Positions 1 through 4,681 of a DNA stretch of 9,861 nucleotides are shown one piece after another. Position 1 is the stretch's first letter. Each line of letters starts with the position of its first letter. The notes under the pieces were generated by a model, which had not been told where the DNA came from, made no database searches, and saw only the letters and a list, made by a program, of their open reading frames with translations. Source of the DNA: CAYJRW01 sp964372865 (GTDB taxonomy: Bacteria; Patescibacteriota; Minisyncoccia; Minisyncoccales; 2-12-FULL-40-12); the NCBI GenBank assembly GCA_964372865.1, contig CAYJRW010000020.1, positions 1 to 9,861 of the forward strand, read 5' to 3'. A program made the position numbers and the translations under genes.

Positions 1-2
1 AC

Positions 3-1025
3 CTATTTTTTTTCTTCCAGTTTTACTTTTAGAGCTATCTCGTTCCTTTCCCTGAGTACCTTTAACGAGATTTCATCGTCAATTTTGTACTTTTGTAAAA
101 TATTTCCCAGAGGGTTTTCTTCCGTAATTTTTTCTCCGTTTATTTCCAAAATTATGTCGTATTCTGTTAGACCGGATTTGGCCGCTGAAGATCCTTTGAC
201 CACGGCCGTCTCACCCAAATTTTCTCTGATAACCAAGGCGCCGTATTCTGCAGGAAGTTTATGTATTTTGGCGATCTCTTTGTTTAAAACAATGTACCTT
301 ACCCCCAAAAAGGGCCTCTTGATTTTTCCGTATTTCATCACTTCTTCCAAATCCTTTCTTGCGTAGTTGATGGGTATGGCAAAACCGATGTTTTGAGCTC
401 CCATAACCATTGCCGTGTTGATGCCAATGACTTTTCCTTCCATATCCACCAAAGGGCCGCCTGAATTCCCGGGGTTAATGGCGGCATCTGTCTGGATTAG
501 TCCTCTGAGCTGGGCTGCCTGGGCACTAAAACCTGAAAAAGCAGTAATGGCTCTGGACATTCCAGAAATAATACCAGAGCTTACCGTGTCGTGAAACTCT
601 CCCAAAGCGTTGCCCACAGCCACAACTTCCTGGCCTAGCTCAATTTTTTCCGAGTTGCCCAGTTCCAGAAAAGGGAAATTTCTGTCTTTTATTCTTAAAA
701 TGGCAATGTCAGAGATGGGGTCTCTGGAAATTACTTTGGCAGGATATGCTTTCTTGGGCTCCAAAATCACTGCATAGTCGGCTTCCGGATCAGCAACCAC
801 ATGCTGGCTGGTCAAAACATAGCCGTCAGCCGATACTATGAAGCCAGAACCGCCGCCTATTTTTGTTTTTTCTTTTCCCTTTTCAAACTTTGGAACTACA
901 ACGTCTCTGCCGCCAAAAGGCATAAAATAAAAGCCCTCTACTTTGGGCAGGTCTTTGGAAACCACAACGGTAATGACAGCCGGACAAACCTTTTTGGCAA
1001 TTTGGACGATTGGGGATTTTAGCAT
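3..1025 (-). CDS. HtrA/DegP-like S1C serine protease with one PDZ domain, no signal peptide
   Basis: A 340-residue trypsin-like serine protease of the HtrA (S1C) family, which degrades misfolded proteins. The catalytic triad is visible: His75 in TSQHVVAD, Asp106 in SDIAIL and Ser188 in NPGNSGGPL. A single C-terminal PDZ domain runs from about residue 238 (RPFLGV) to the end. The start chosen is the ATG at 1025, because the reading frame upstream crosses a divergent promoter region and a hairpin-rich stretch that does not look coding. With this start the protein begins MLKSPIVQIAKKVCPAV and has no signal peptide or membrane helix, unlike DegP or DegS, so it is predicted to stay in the cytoplasm. 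No Shine-Dalgarno precedes the ATG. The family is certain; the start and location are inferred. It is transcribed divergently from the tRNA-rplS cluster. Confidence 0.93.
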   Translation of the reverse strand: MLKSPIVQIAKKVCPAVITVVVSKDLPKVEGFYFMPFGGRDVVVPKFEKGKEKTKIGGGSGFIVSADGYVLTSQHVVADPEADYAVILEPKKAYPAKVISRDPISDIAILRIKDRNFPFLELGNSEKIELGQEVVAVGNALGEFHDTVSSGIISGMSRAITAFSGFSAQAAQLRGLIQTDAAINPGNSGGPLVDMEGKVIGINTAMVMGAQNIGFAIPINYARKDLEEVMKYGKIKRPFLGVRYIVLNKEIAKIHKLPAEYGALVIRENLGETAVVKGSSAAKSGLTEYDIILEINGEKITEENPLGNILQKYKIDDEISLKVLRERNEIALKVKLEEKK

Positions 1026-1029
1026 ACAA

Positions 1030-1061
1030 TTTATTTTATCATTAACGATTGTTGTCAACAA
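1030..1061 (-). promoter_or_regulatory. Candidate htrA promoter, leaderless
   Basis: On the minus strand a perfect TTGACA lies at 1058-1053, but no good -10 sits 17 nt downstream. The best -10 words are TAAAAT at 1038-1033 (17 nt from TTGTTG at 1061-1056) and AATAAA at 1035-1030. Either predicts a transcript starting within a few bases of the ATG at 1025, meaning a leaderless mRNA. The -35 region lies inside the 13-nt palindrome at 1049-1061 and overlaps the opposing promoter. Confidence 0.4.
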
Positions 1062-1080
1062 GTAAAACTTTTGGTAAGAT
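1052..1080 (+). promoter_or_regulatory. Sigma70-type promoter for the tRNA-rplS cluster
   Basis: TTGTCA at 1052-1057 and TAAGAT at 1075-1080 are separated by exactly 17 nt. Transcription would begin near 1087, ahead of tRNA-Arg, Ala, Val and rplS. The -35 lies within the palindrome TTGTTG-T-CAACAA (1049-1061), which also contains the -35 words of the divergent htrA promoter, so one bound protein could affect both directions. Confidence 0.6.
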
Positions 1081-1086
1081 GTTATT

Positions 1087-1251
1087 ATGAAAACCAGCTT
1101 CGCTGGTTCTCCTGCCCGCCCTCCTAAAAGGAGGGGTACAGGAGCCCTGGGTTCATCATATGTCCGAACGAAAAGAAGGACGAGAGATGAACGGAGTTCA
1201 GCGAATAACCTCCCCAAGGTTAGAACCCGCAAAATTCTTCGTTAATTTTGC
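1087..1251 (+). other. Structured leader ahead of the tRNA operon
   Basis: There is no convincing coding sequence here, but almost every base can pair. Seen directly: AACCAGC/GCTGGTT with a TTC loop (1092-1108); a nested hairpin in which CTCCTG (1109-1114) pairs CAGGAG (1139-1144) around CCCTCCT/AGGAGGG with an AAA loop (1119-1135); GTTCATC (1151-1157) with GATGAAC (1186-1192) enclosing GTCC/GGAC; AACCT/AGGTT (1207-1221); and GCAAAATT/AATTTTGC (1229-1251), whose last two bases are the first two of tRNA-Arg. It may be an RNA processing leader, an unrecognised small RNA, or a cluster of palindromic repeats. It matches no RNA family I know. Confidence 0.5.
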
Positions 1252-1321
1252 CCCTGTAGTTCAACGGATAGAATAGCTTCCTCCTAAGGAGCGGATAAAG
1301 GTTCAACTCCTTTCAGGGGCA
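1250..1321 (+). tRNA. tRNA-Arg(CCU)
   Basis: Full cloverleaf: acceptor GCCCCTG pairs CAGGGGC, D-loop AACGGATA keeps G18 G19, the anticodon loop is CTCCTAA (anticodon CCU) on stem GCTTC/GGAGC, and the T-arm is AAAGG-TTCAACT-CCTTT. Discriminator A; CCA is not encoded. It decodes AGG and is the first gene of the plus-strand cluster. Confidence 0.95.
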
Positions 1322-1325
1322 CTTT

Positions 1326-1399
1326 GGGCCCATAGCTCAGTTGGTTAGAGTGTTGGTATGGCATACCAAAGGTCGAGGGTTCGAGTCCCTCTGGGTCCA
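1326..1399 (+). tRNA. tRNA-Ala(GGC)
   Basis: Acceptor GGGCCCA pairs TGGGTCC, which places a G3:U70 wobble pair, the classical alanine identity element. The anticodon loop ATGGCAT sits on TTGGT/ACCAA. The T-arm GAGGG-TTCGAGT-CCCTC is normal. Discriminator A; CCA is not encoded. It starts 4 nt after tRNA-Arg. Confidence 0.95.
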
Positions 1400-1402
1400 C
1401 AA

Positions 1403-1474
1403 GGGCGATTAGCTCAGCGGTAGAGCGTTCGCTTGACGTGCGAAAGGTCACAGGTTCAAACCCTGTATCGCCCA
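1403..1474 (+). tRNA. tRNA-Val(GAC)
   Basis: Acceptor GGGCGAT pairs ATCGCCC, anticodon loop TTGACGT on TTCGC/GCGAA, D-loop AGCGGTA and T-loop TTCAAAC both standard. Discriminator A, no encoded CCA. The rplS ATG follows after only 8 nt, so 3' maturation of this tRNA would set the 5' end of the rplS message. Confidence 0.95.
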
Positions 1475-1482
1475 CAGAAAAT

Positions 1483-1803
1483 ATGAGCACCAAAATAGAA
1501 ACATTTTTGCAGCCATTTTTGAAAAAAGATTTGCCAGATATCAGGCCTGGAGATACTGTTAGGGTTTACCAAAAAATCAAAGAAGGGGATAAAGAAAGGA
1601 TTCAGACATTTGAGGGTCAGATCATTGCCAGAAAACACGGCAAAGAGGCGGGCTCAACAATAACCGTAAGAAACGTGATTTTGGGAGTGGGAGTGGAAAA
1701 AATTTTCCCCTTGCATTCCCCAGCAATAGAAAAAATAGAAGTTCTAAAAAGAGAAAAAGTAAGAAGAGCCAAGCTTTATTATTTGAGGAGAGCCAAAAGA
1801 TAA
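1483..1803 (+). CDS. rplS: 50S ribosomal protein L19
   Basis: A 106-residue L19, slightly shorter than the usual length of about 115. Family signatures are clear: the N-terminal DLPDIRPGDTVRV strand, FEGQIIARK, and the C-terminal block GVGVEKIFPLHSP followed by VRRAKLYYLR. L19 sits at the interface of the 30S and 50S subunits. The ATG at 1483 is the only sensible start, since the frame upstream runs into tRNA-Val. There is no Shine-Dalgarno and only 8 nt separate the tRNA end from the ATG. The usual bacterial neighbours trmD and rimM are absent; instead the gene is embedded in tRNAs, which implies co-transcription with them. Confidence 0.97.
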   Translation: MSTKIETFLQPFLKKDLPDIRPGDTVRVYQKIKEGDKERIQTFEGQIIARKHGKEAGSTITVRNVILGVGVEKIFPLHSPAIEKIEVLKREKVRRAKLYYLRRAKR

Positions 1804-1814
1804 CAAGAGAATAA

Positions 1815-1855
1815 GCAGGCGGGCGCTGAAAACTTAGTTTTCATATTCCGTCTGC
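1815..1855 (+). other. Stem-loop between rplS and tRNA-Leu
   Basis: An outer stem GCAGGCGG (1815-1822) pairs CCGTCTGC (1848-1855) with one G-U pair, and encloses the perfect triloop hairpin TGAAAAC-TTA-GTTTTCA (1827-1843). No T-run follows, so it is more likely a processing or mRNA 3'-end stability structure than a terminator. Confidence 0.5.
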
Positions 1856-1867
1856 ATTAGCATTTGA

Positions 1868-1950
1868 GCGGACGTGGCGGAACGGTATACGCGCAACGTT
1901 GAGGTCGTTGTGGGCGCAAGCCCGTGGAGGTTCAAATCCTCTCGTCCGCA
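1868..1950 (+). tRNA. tRNA-Leu(GAG)
   Basis: Class II tRNA with a long variable arm. Acceptor GCGGACG pairs CGTCCGC, anticodon loop TTGAGGT on CAACG/CGTTG, T-loop TTCAAAT. Discriminator A, no encoded CCA. Reads CUC and CUU. Confidence 0.95.
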
Positions 1951-1952
1951 TT

Positions 1953-2028
1953 GGGCGACTAGCTCAGCTGATAGAGCGTCCGCCTTACACGCGGAAGGCC
2001 TCAGGTTTGAATCCTGAGTCGCCCACCA
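1953..2028 (+). tRNA. tRNA-Val(UAC) with encoded CCA and altered elbow pair
   Basis: Acceptor GGGCGAC pairs GTCGCCC, anticodon loop CTTACAC on TCCGC/GCGGA. Discriminator A is followed by an encoded CCA (2026-2028). The D-loop is AGCTGATA, giving G18 A19 instead of G18 G19, and the T-loop is TTTGAAT, giving U56 instead of C56. The conserved G19-C56 pair is therefore replaced by A19-U56, a compensatory double change. The Nudix ATG begins 3 nt after the CCA. Confidence 0.95.
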
Positions 2029-2031
2029 ACC

Positions 2032-2493
2032 ATGAAAGAAAAGCGGGAACATCAAACTTTTTACGTTGGTTTGAAAGCGTTTATTGCCAAGGGCGATAAG
2101 CTTTTGATTCTGCAGGATGATGAGGGGCTTTGGGAATTGCCAGGTGGTCGGATTGAGAAAAATGAAATCTTTGACGGCCTTGAAAAATCGCTTTACAGAG
2201 AAGTTGCTGAAGAACTGGGTGATTATTTTCATTATGAAGTTGGCCGTGTTTTTCACGTGTGGATTAGGAAACCAGAGTTTGCTGCGTCTTCGTCTTACGC
2301 CGCCGAATATAGGGGTAAGGATTTATGTATTTTCTTGGTAGGGATTACTTGTGAGTATAAAAACGGAGAACCTGAACTTAGCCCAGAACACCAGAATTTT
2401 AGATGGATAACTAAAGAAGAAGTAGATAAGCTGGTGTTTGAAAATACCTATAAAGATGCTATAAAGAAATACTTCCAGCGCTCGGAAAATTAA
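2032..2493 (+). CDS. Nudix hydrolase with a lengthened Nudix box
   Basis: A 153-residue Nudix-fold protein that would hydrolyse a nucleoside diphosphate linked to another moiety, or house-clean oxidised nucleotides; the substrate cannot be told from sequence. The Nudix box is seen as LPGGRIEKNE (residues 36-45) and REVAEELGD (56-64), with metal-binding Glu57, Glu60 and Glu61. From Gly39 to Arg56 is 17 residues, three more than the canonical GX5EX7RE spacing, so the loop before the catalytic helix is longer. The ATG at 2032 lies 3 nt after the CCA of tRNA-Val(UAC), with no Shine-Dalgarno, and the stop is 5 nt before tRNA-Phe. The gene is thus sandwiched between two tRNAs and probably freed by tRNA processing. 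Family sure, substrate unknown. Confidence 0.9.
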   Translation: MKEKREHQTFYVGLKAFIAKGDKLLILQDDEGLWELPGGRIEKNEIFDGLEKSLYREVAEELGDYFHYEVGRVFHVWIRKPEFAASSSYAAEYRGKDLCIFLVGITCEYKNGEPELSPEHQNFRWITKEEVDKLVFENTYKDAIKKYFQRSEN

Positions 2494-2498
2494 TATAT

Positions 2499-2573
2499 GC
2501 CGCGGTAGCTCAGTGGCAGAGCTTTCGCCTGAAGAGCGAAGAGTCGTCAGTTCGATTCTGACCCGCGGCACCA
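2499..2573 (+). tRNA. tRNA-Phe(GAA) with encoded CCA
   Basis: Acceptor GCCGCGG pairs CCGCGGC, anticodon loop CTGAAGA on TTCGC/GCGAA, D-loop AGTGGCA, T-arm GTCAG-TTCGATT-CTGAC. Discriminator A and encoded CCA (2571-2573). The acceptor stem is identical to that of tRNA-Leu(UAA) at 4158-4240. Confidence 0.96.
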
Positions 2574-2604
2574 CAAAGGAAATTGCAAGTTTGAGACAGC
2601 CGCC

Positions 2605-2627
2605 TCGCCTTGCTCGGCGATTGTTTT
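2605..2627 (+). terminator. Weak intrinsic terminator candidate after tRNA-Phe
   Basis: TCGCC (2605-2609) pairs GGCGA (2616-2620) around a 6-nt loop, followed by TTGTTTT. The stem is only 5 bp, so this is a tentative end for the tRNA-rplS-Nudix transcript. Its position, just before a new promoter, is suitable. Confidence 0.35.
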
Positions 2628-2696
2628 GTACGGAATTTTGGGGGCAAAAACCAACTCACGATTTCGTCTTTGGGGCAAGAAAATTTTTAATCATTT

Positions 2697-2705
2697 TGTT
2701 ATAAT
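2697..2705 (+). promoter_or_regulatory. Extended -10 promoter for the small membrane protein
   Basis: TGTTATAAT matches the extended -10 consensus TGNTATAAT perfectly. No clear -35 lies 17 nt upstream, as is typical of extended -10 promoters. Transcription would start near 2712, about 45 nt before the ATG at 2757, which rules out the in-frame ATG at 2706. Confidence 0.6.
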
Positions 2706-2756
2706 ATGCGAGAGGAAAGCTGGTCGACTTCCATTTCTCAACCTAAATTTACAAAT

Positions 2757-3119
2757 ATGTCTAAATCTAAAAAAATCATTCTTGGCATCGCAACTATCTG
2801 GCCAATCCTCTACATGGTCTTTTTCTTTCTTTTTGTTTTCTCCAAGATTTTTCTTTCCTTCTCTAGTGGACCATCGAATGAGCTGCCAGCTGGTTTCTTC
2901 CTGATTTCTCTTCTTCATCTCTTGACTATTATTTTGACGTTTGTTTTGCTTTTCATCTACATCAAAAATGTTTTTAGAAATGAGAGGATTGCTCAAGATA
3001 AAAAAGCGTTGTGGGCAGCAGTGCTGTTCTTGGGGAATTATATTGCTATGCCTATATACTGGTATTTCTATATATGGAGAGAACCGAAGCACGAGCAGTT
3101 GCCGGAGCAAAAAATATAA
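2757..3119 (+). CDS. Small three-helix membrane protein of unknown function
   Basis: A 120-residue protein. Three hydrophobic segments are visible: about residues 7-32, 43-70 and 83-105. Between the second and third is a charged stretch, IKNVFRNERIAQDKKALWA, and the third helix ends LGNYIAMPIYWYFYIW before a charged tail. The layout of basic loop, then ALWA, then a helix ending in aromatic residues, loosely recalls phospholipase D N-terminal-type (PLDc_N) and related small membrane proteins, but I cannot assign it. The ATG at 2757 was chosen because the extended -10 at 2697-2705 abuts the earlier in-frame ATG at 2706. No Shine-Dalgarno is seen. It converges on the 3D-domain gene across a shared terminator. 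Confidence 0.72.
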   Translation: MSKSKKIILGIATIWPILYMVFFFLFVFSKIFLSFSSGPSNELPAGFFLISLLHLLTIILTFVLLFIYIKNVFRNERIAQDKKALWAAVLFLGNYIAMPIYWYFYIWREPKHEQLPEQKI

Positions 3120-3213
3120 AATATCTTTGCTCTGATTGTAGATTATAAATTTTTTAATCATCGTTTTTTATTCTTAATTAGAGGAGTTTGCCGCCAAAGA
3201 AAAACTTGACCCA

Positions 3214-3251
3214 TTCGACACGGCTCAGGGTCAATCCTGAGCGATGTCGAA
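3214..3251. repeat. REP-like interrupted palindrome
   Basis: TTCGACA (3214-3220) pairs TGTCGAA (3245-3251) and GCTCAGG (3223-3229) pairs CCTGAGC (3236-3242). The two 7-bp arms are split by a 2-nt mismatch (CG versus GA), with a 6-nt loop. From memory, palindromes built on TTCGACA...GCTCAGG...CCTGAGC...TGTCGAA recur in the intergenic regions of many environmental bacterial genomes. Only one copy lies in this window. Confidence 0.7.
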
Positions 3252-3271
3252 GGATTGAAATTGTCATCGGT

Positions 3272-3330
3272 GCGGCTCCGCCGCCTTTCCGAATTTTCGC
3301 GGGGGGACTTTCTCGCCGCCGCAGGCGGCG
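3272..3330. repeat. Two GC-rich triloop hairpins
   Basis: GCGGC-TCC-GCCGC (3272-3284) and CGCCGCC-GCA-GGCGGCG (3314-3330) are perfect hairpins with 3-nt loops in an otherwise non-coding GC-rich patch. They belong to the triloop set seen elsewhere in the window. Confidence 0.55.
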
Positions 3331-3394
3331 GGGCGGAGCGTCAGCCGTTCCGCTCAAAGTAGGTTCGGACTTTGTCATATAATTGCACCAGAAC

Positions 3395-3428
3395 AAAAAA
3401 ACACCCCAAGCGCTTGGGGTGTTTTTTT
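3395..3428. terminator. Perfect bidirectional intrinsic terminator
   Basis: A perfect 34-nt palindrome with 17-nt arms (3395-3411 and 3412-3428). The GC-rich core is ACACCCCAAGC/GCTTGGGGTGT, with A7 on one side and T7 on the other, so it works on both strands. It lies between the convergent membrane-protein gene (stop at 3119) and the 3D-domain gene (stop at 3439), and serves both. Confidence 0.95.
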
Positions 3429-3438
3429 GTGGATAGTT

Positions 3439-4011
3439 TTATCCTTCCAGCACTTCAATATAAGTTCTTTTTGCGCCGAAGTTTAGGGCTTCCCAATAAG
3501 AAGGAAACCAAATGTCAATGTGGTAATACCCCTTTCTCCAGTTCATTCTGTCTTCCACCACAAACACTTTATCGCCAAAGACCTCCGGTATCCTAACTTT
3601 TGTTCCAAAAGGAAGCATGTTGTTTGCCACAATTCCTTCTCTAACCCAATTTCCTGAAGCTGTGATATAAGGGTCGCCGTCTGTTTCCCAAGGAGTGGAA
3701 GAGTAAGCAGTCACTACTACCTTAACCCTCTGAACCTGTTTCAAGTCCTCGCCAGACGGATTAGATGCCGCCGCCAAAGCGTTTCCCTGGAAAATAACCA
3801 GACCAGGGGTTTCTGCCTGTTCTACCAAAACCTCAGTAATAAAATCAGCTTCGGCTATTGGCGCCCCAAACTCAAAAAATAAGAGCGTTCCAGCTAAACC
3901 AACTGCCAAAAGCAGCATCAGGACGTATATTTTCCCCCCTCTTGCTCCGTTGGATAGCAAAAATCTAACTATATTTGCCAGTAGGAGAGGATTTGTTAGG
4001 TGAATATCCAT
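3439..4011 (-). CDS. Membrane-anchored 3D-domain protein, likely cell-wall active
   Basis: A 190-residue protein with an N-terminal membrane helix (about residues 28-50) and a C-terminal 3D domain (about 97-188), exported by inference. The three aspartates that name the domain are visible: Asp113 in TDGDPYITASG, Asp154 in VVEDRMN and Asp166 in YHIDIWF. The 3D fold resembles the catalytic core of MltA-type lytic transglycosylases and is found in YabE/RpfB-like resuscitation factors, so a peptidoglycan-cutting role is the best guess. The ATG at 4011 was chosen because the promoter (-10 at 4045-4040) lies between it and the earlier in-frame ATG at 4068. There is no Shine-Dalgarno. The gene is expressed from its own promoter and ends at the shared terminator. 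Confidence 0.87.
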   Translation of the reverse strand: MDIHLTNPLLLANIVRFLLSNGARGGKIYVLMLLLAVGLAGTLLFFEFGAPIAEADFITEVLVEQAETPGLVIFQGNALAAASNPSGEDLKQVQRVKVVVTAYSSTPWETDGDPYITASGNWVREGIVANNMLPFGTKVRIPEVFGDKVFVVEDRMNWRKGYYHIDIWFPSYWEALNFGAKRTYIEVLEG

Positions 4012-4014
4012 CTT

Positions 4015-4034
4015 AAAAACCCCGTCAAGGGGTT
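4015..4034 (-). promoter_or_regulatory. Hairpin plus T-run in the 5' leader of the 3D gene
   Basis: On the transcript, AACCCC (4034-4029) pairs GGGGTT (4023-4018) around a 5-nt loop, followed directly by more T residues and then, within 3 nt, the ATG at 4011. It looks like a short terminator placed between promoter and start codon. It could be an attenuator, the terminator of read-through from tRNA-Gly, or a mask on the initiation site. Confidence 0.45.
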
Positions 4035-4039
4035 CTAGT

Positions 4040-4068
4040 ATAGTAGCATATAGAGAAAGCCGTGTCAA
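4040..4068 (-). promoter_or_regulatory. Strong promoter for the 3D-domain gene
   Basis: TTGACA (4068-4063), exactly 17 nt, then TACTAT (4045-4040) preceded by TGC, giving an extended -10. Transcription should start near 4033, about 22 nt before the ATG. It lies 11 nt beyond the end of tRNA-Gly. Confidence 0.8.
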
Positions 4069-4079
4069 GGGTTTGGCGG

Positions 4080-4150
4080 AGCGGGATACCAGGATCGCAC
4101 TGGCGCTTTTACCTTGGCAAGGTAACGTACTACTACTATACTAATCCCGC
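4080..4150 (-). tRNA. tRNA-Gly(GCC) with abnormal elbow (A18, G55)
   Basis: Acceptor GCGGGAT pairs ATCCCGC, anticodon loop TTGCCAA on TTACC/GGTAA. D-stem GTAT/GTAC carries the 7-nt loop AGTAGTA, where G18 is replaced by A and G19 is kept. The T-arm is GCCAG-TGCGATC-CTGGT, so T54-G55-C56 replaces T54-U55-C56 and pseudouridine 55 is impossible. Discriminator U, then CC but not CCA. Staphylococcal tRNA-Gly species dedicated to peptidoglycan synthesis also carry GUGC in the T-loop together with changes at 18-19. The same change in the nearby tRNA-Cys suggests a wider lineage trait instead. Confidence 0.92.
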
Positions 4151-4157
4151 AAATTAG

Positions 4158-4240
4158 TGCCGCGGGTGGGATTCGAACCCACAAGTCCTTTCAGACCGAG
4201 GATTTTAAGTCCTCTGCGTAAACCGTTCCGCCACCGCGGC
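4158..4240 (-). tRNA. tRNA-Leu(UAA)
   Basis: Class II tRNA: acceptor GCCGCGG pairs CCGCGGC, anticodon loop CTTAAAA on GAGGA/TCCTC, long variable arm, normal D-loop GG and T-arm GTGGG-TTCGAAT-CCCAC. Discriminator A followed by CTA, not CCA. Confidence 0.96.
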
Positions 4241-4247
4241 AAATTTA

Positions 4248-4320
4248 AGGCCGAGATGGGATTTGCACCCATGTATAAGGGTTTTGCAGACCCTCTCCTT
4301 AGCTGCTTGGATACTCGGCC
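4248..4320 (-). tRNA. tRNA-Cys(GCA) with abnormal elbow (A18, G55)
   Basis: Acceptor GGCCGAG pairs CTCGGCC, anticodon loop CTGCAAA on AGGGT/ACCCT, discriminator U73 as required for cysteine identity. The D-loop reads AGCAGCTA where other tRNAs have G18 G19, giving A18 G19. The T-arm is ATGGG-TGCAAAT-CCCAT, giving G55. This is the same A18/G55 pair as in tRNA-Gly two genes downstream. It starts 16 nt after the rbfA stop. Confidence 0.94.
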
Positions 4321-4336
4321 AATGTAGTATATTATC

Positions 4337-4681
4337 TTATTTTTCTGCTTTTTTCAATTGCTCCAAAACCTCTTCAATTCTTCCTGCCTGTCTAACTTCC
4401 TTTTCTTCCAGAAAGATTATTTTGGGAATAGGCCTCATTTTCAGGCGCACGTTTAATTTTTGTTGCAGAAAATAAACTTGTGATTTTAGCACATCAAATA
4501 TCTTGTCTTTATGGTTTCCCGGCATCACCGACAAATAAACCTTACTCTGGATTAAATTTGGCGTCGTTTCAACGCGAGTTACCGTTACCAAAACGTTCCT
4601 TGGGAAATCCATCTCCTTTAAAATGATTTGACTTAACTCCCTTTTGATTAACTCGTTAACTTTTAAGACGCGCTCTGACAT
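4337..4681 (-). CDS. rbfA: Ribosome-binding factor A
   Basis: A 114-residue RbfA, which binds the maturing 30S subunit and helps 16S rRNA processing. Family features seen: N-terminal RVLKVNELIKRELSQII, the VTVTRVETTPNL strand, the LQQKLNVRLKMRPIPKIIF segment and a charged C-terminal helix. The usual KH-type small domain is complete. The start is the ATG at 4681, which overlaps the infB stop by one base in the sequence TGATG, a layout for translational coupling. infB-rbfA is a classical bacterial gene pair. A TTG one codon upstream is a possible alternative start. Confidence 0.94.
   Translation of the reverse strand: MSERVLKVNELIKRELSQIILKEMDFPRNVLVTVTRVETTPNLIQSKVYLSVMPGNHKDKIFDVLKSQVYFLQQKLNVRLKMRPIPKIIFLEEKEVRQAGRIEEVLEQLKKAEK

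Larger units (their letters stand above)
3120..3438. other. Gene-free stretch with palindromes and terminator
   Basis: About 320 nt between convergent genes. The first 60 nt are AT-rich with nothing recognised. From about 3180 to 3360 it turns GC-rich and contains the palindromic repeat (3214-3251) and two GC triloop hairpins (3272-3284, 3314-3330). A TATAAT at 3378-3383 lacks a -35, and the bidirectional terminator follows. Open frames across it are low-complexity and arginine/proline-rich, and I do not consider them genes. Confidence 0.6.

Noticed and set aside
1026..1232. N-terminal extension of the HtrA frame by 69 residues
   Set aside because: The extension crosses the divergent promoters and several perfect hairpins, and its sequence has no HtrA or signal-peptide character.
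2706..2756. Earlier ATG at 2706 for the membrane protein
   Set aside because: It directly abuts the -10 element TATAAT at 2700-2705, so it would lie upstream of the transcription start.
3178..3396. Minus-strand open frame of about 70 codons across the GC-rich intergenic patch
   Set aside because: It is Arg/Pro-rich, runs through the REP-like palindrome and two GC hairpins, and has no ribosome-binding site. It reads as repeat DNA rather than a gene.
4080..4150. tRNA-Gly as a cell-wall-only tRNA, as in staphylococci
   Set aside because: The T-loop GUGC is the same, but tRNA-Cys here shares the A18/G55 change, G19 is retained, and no other tRNA-Gly is visible to take over translation. It is kept as a possibility, not a call.
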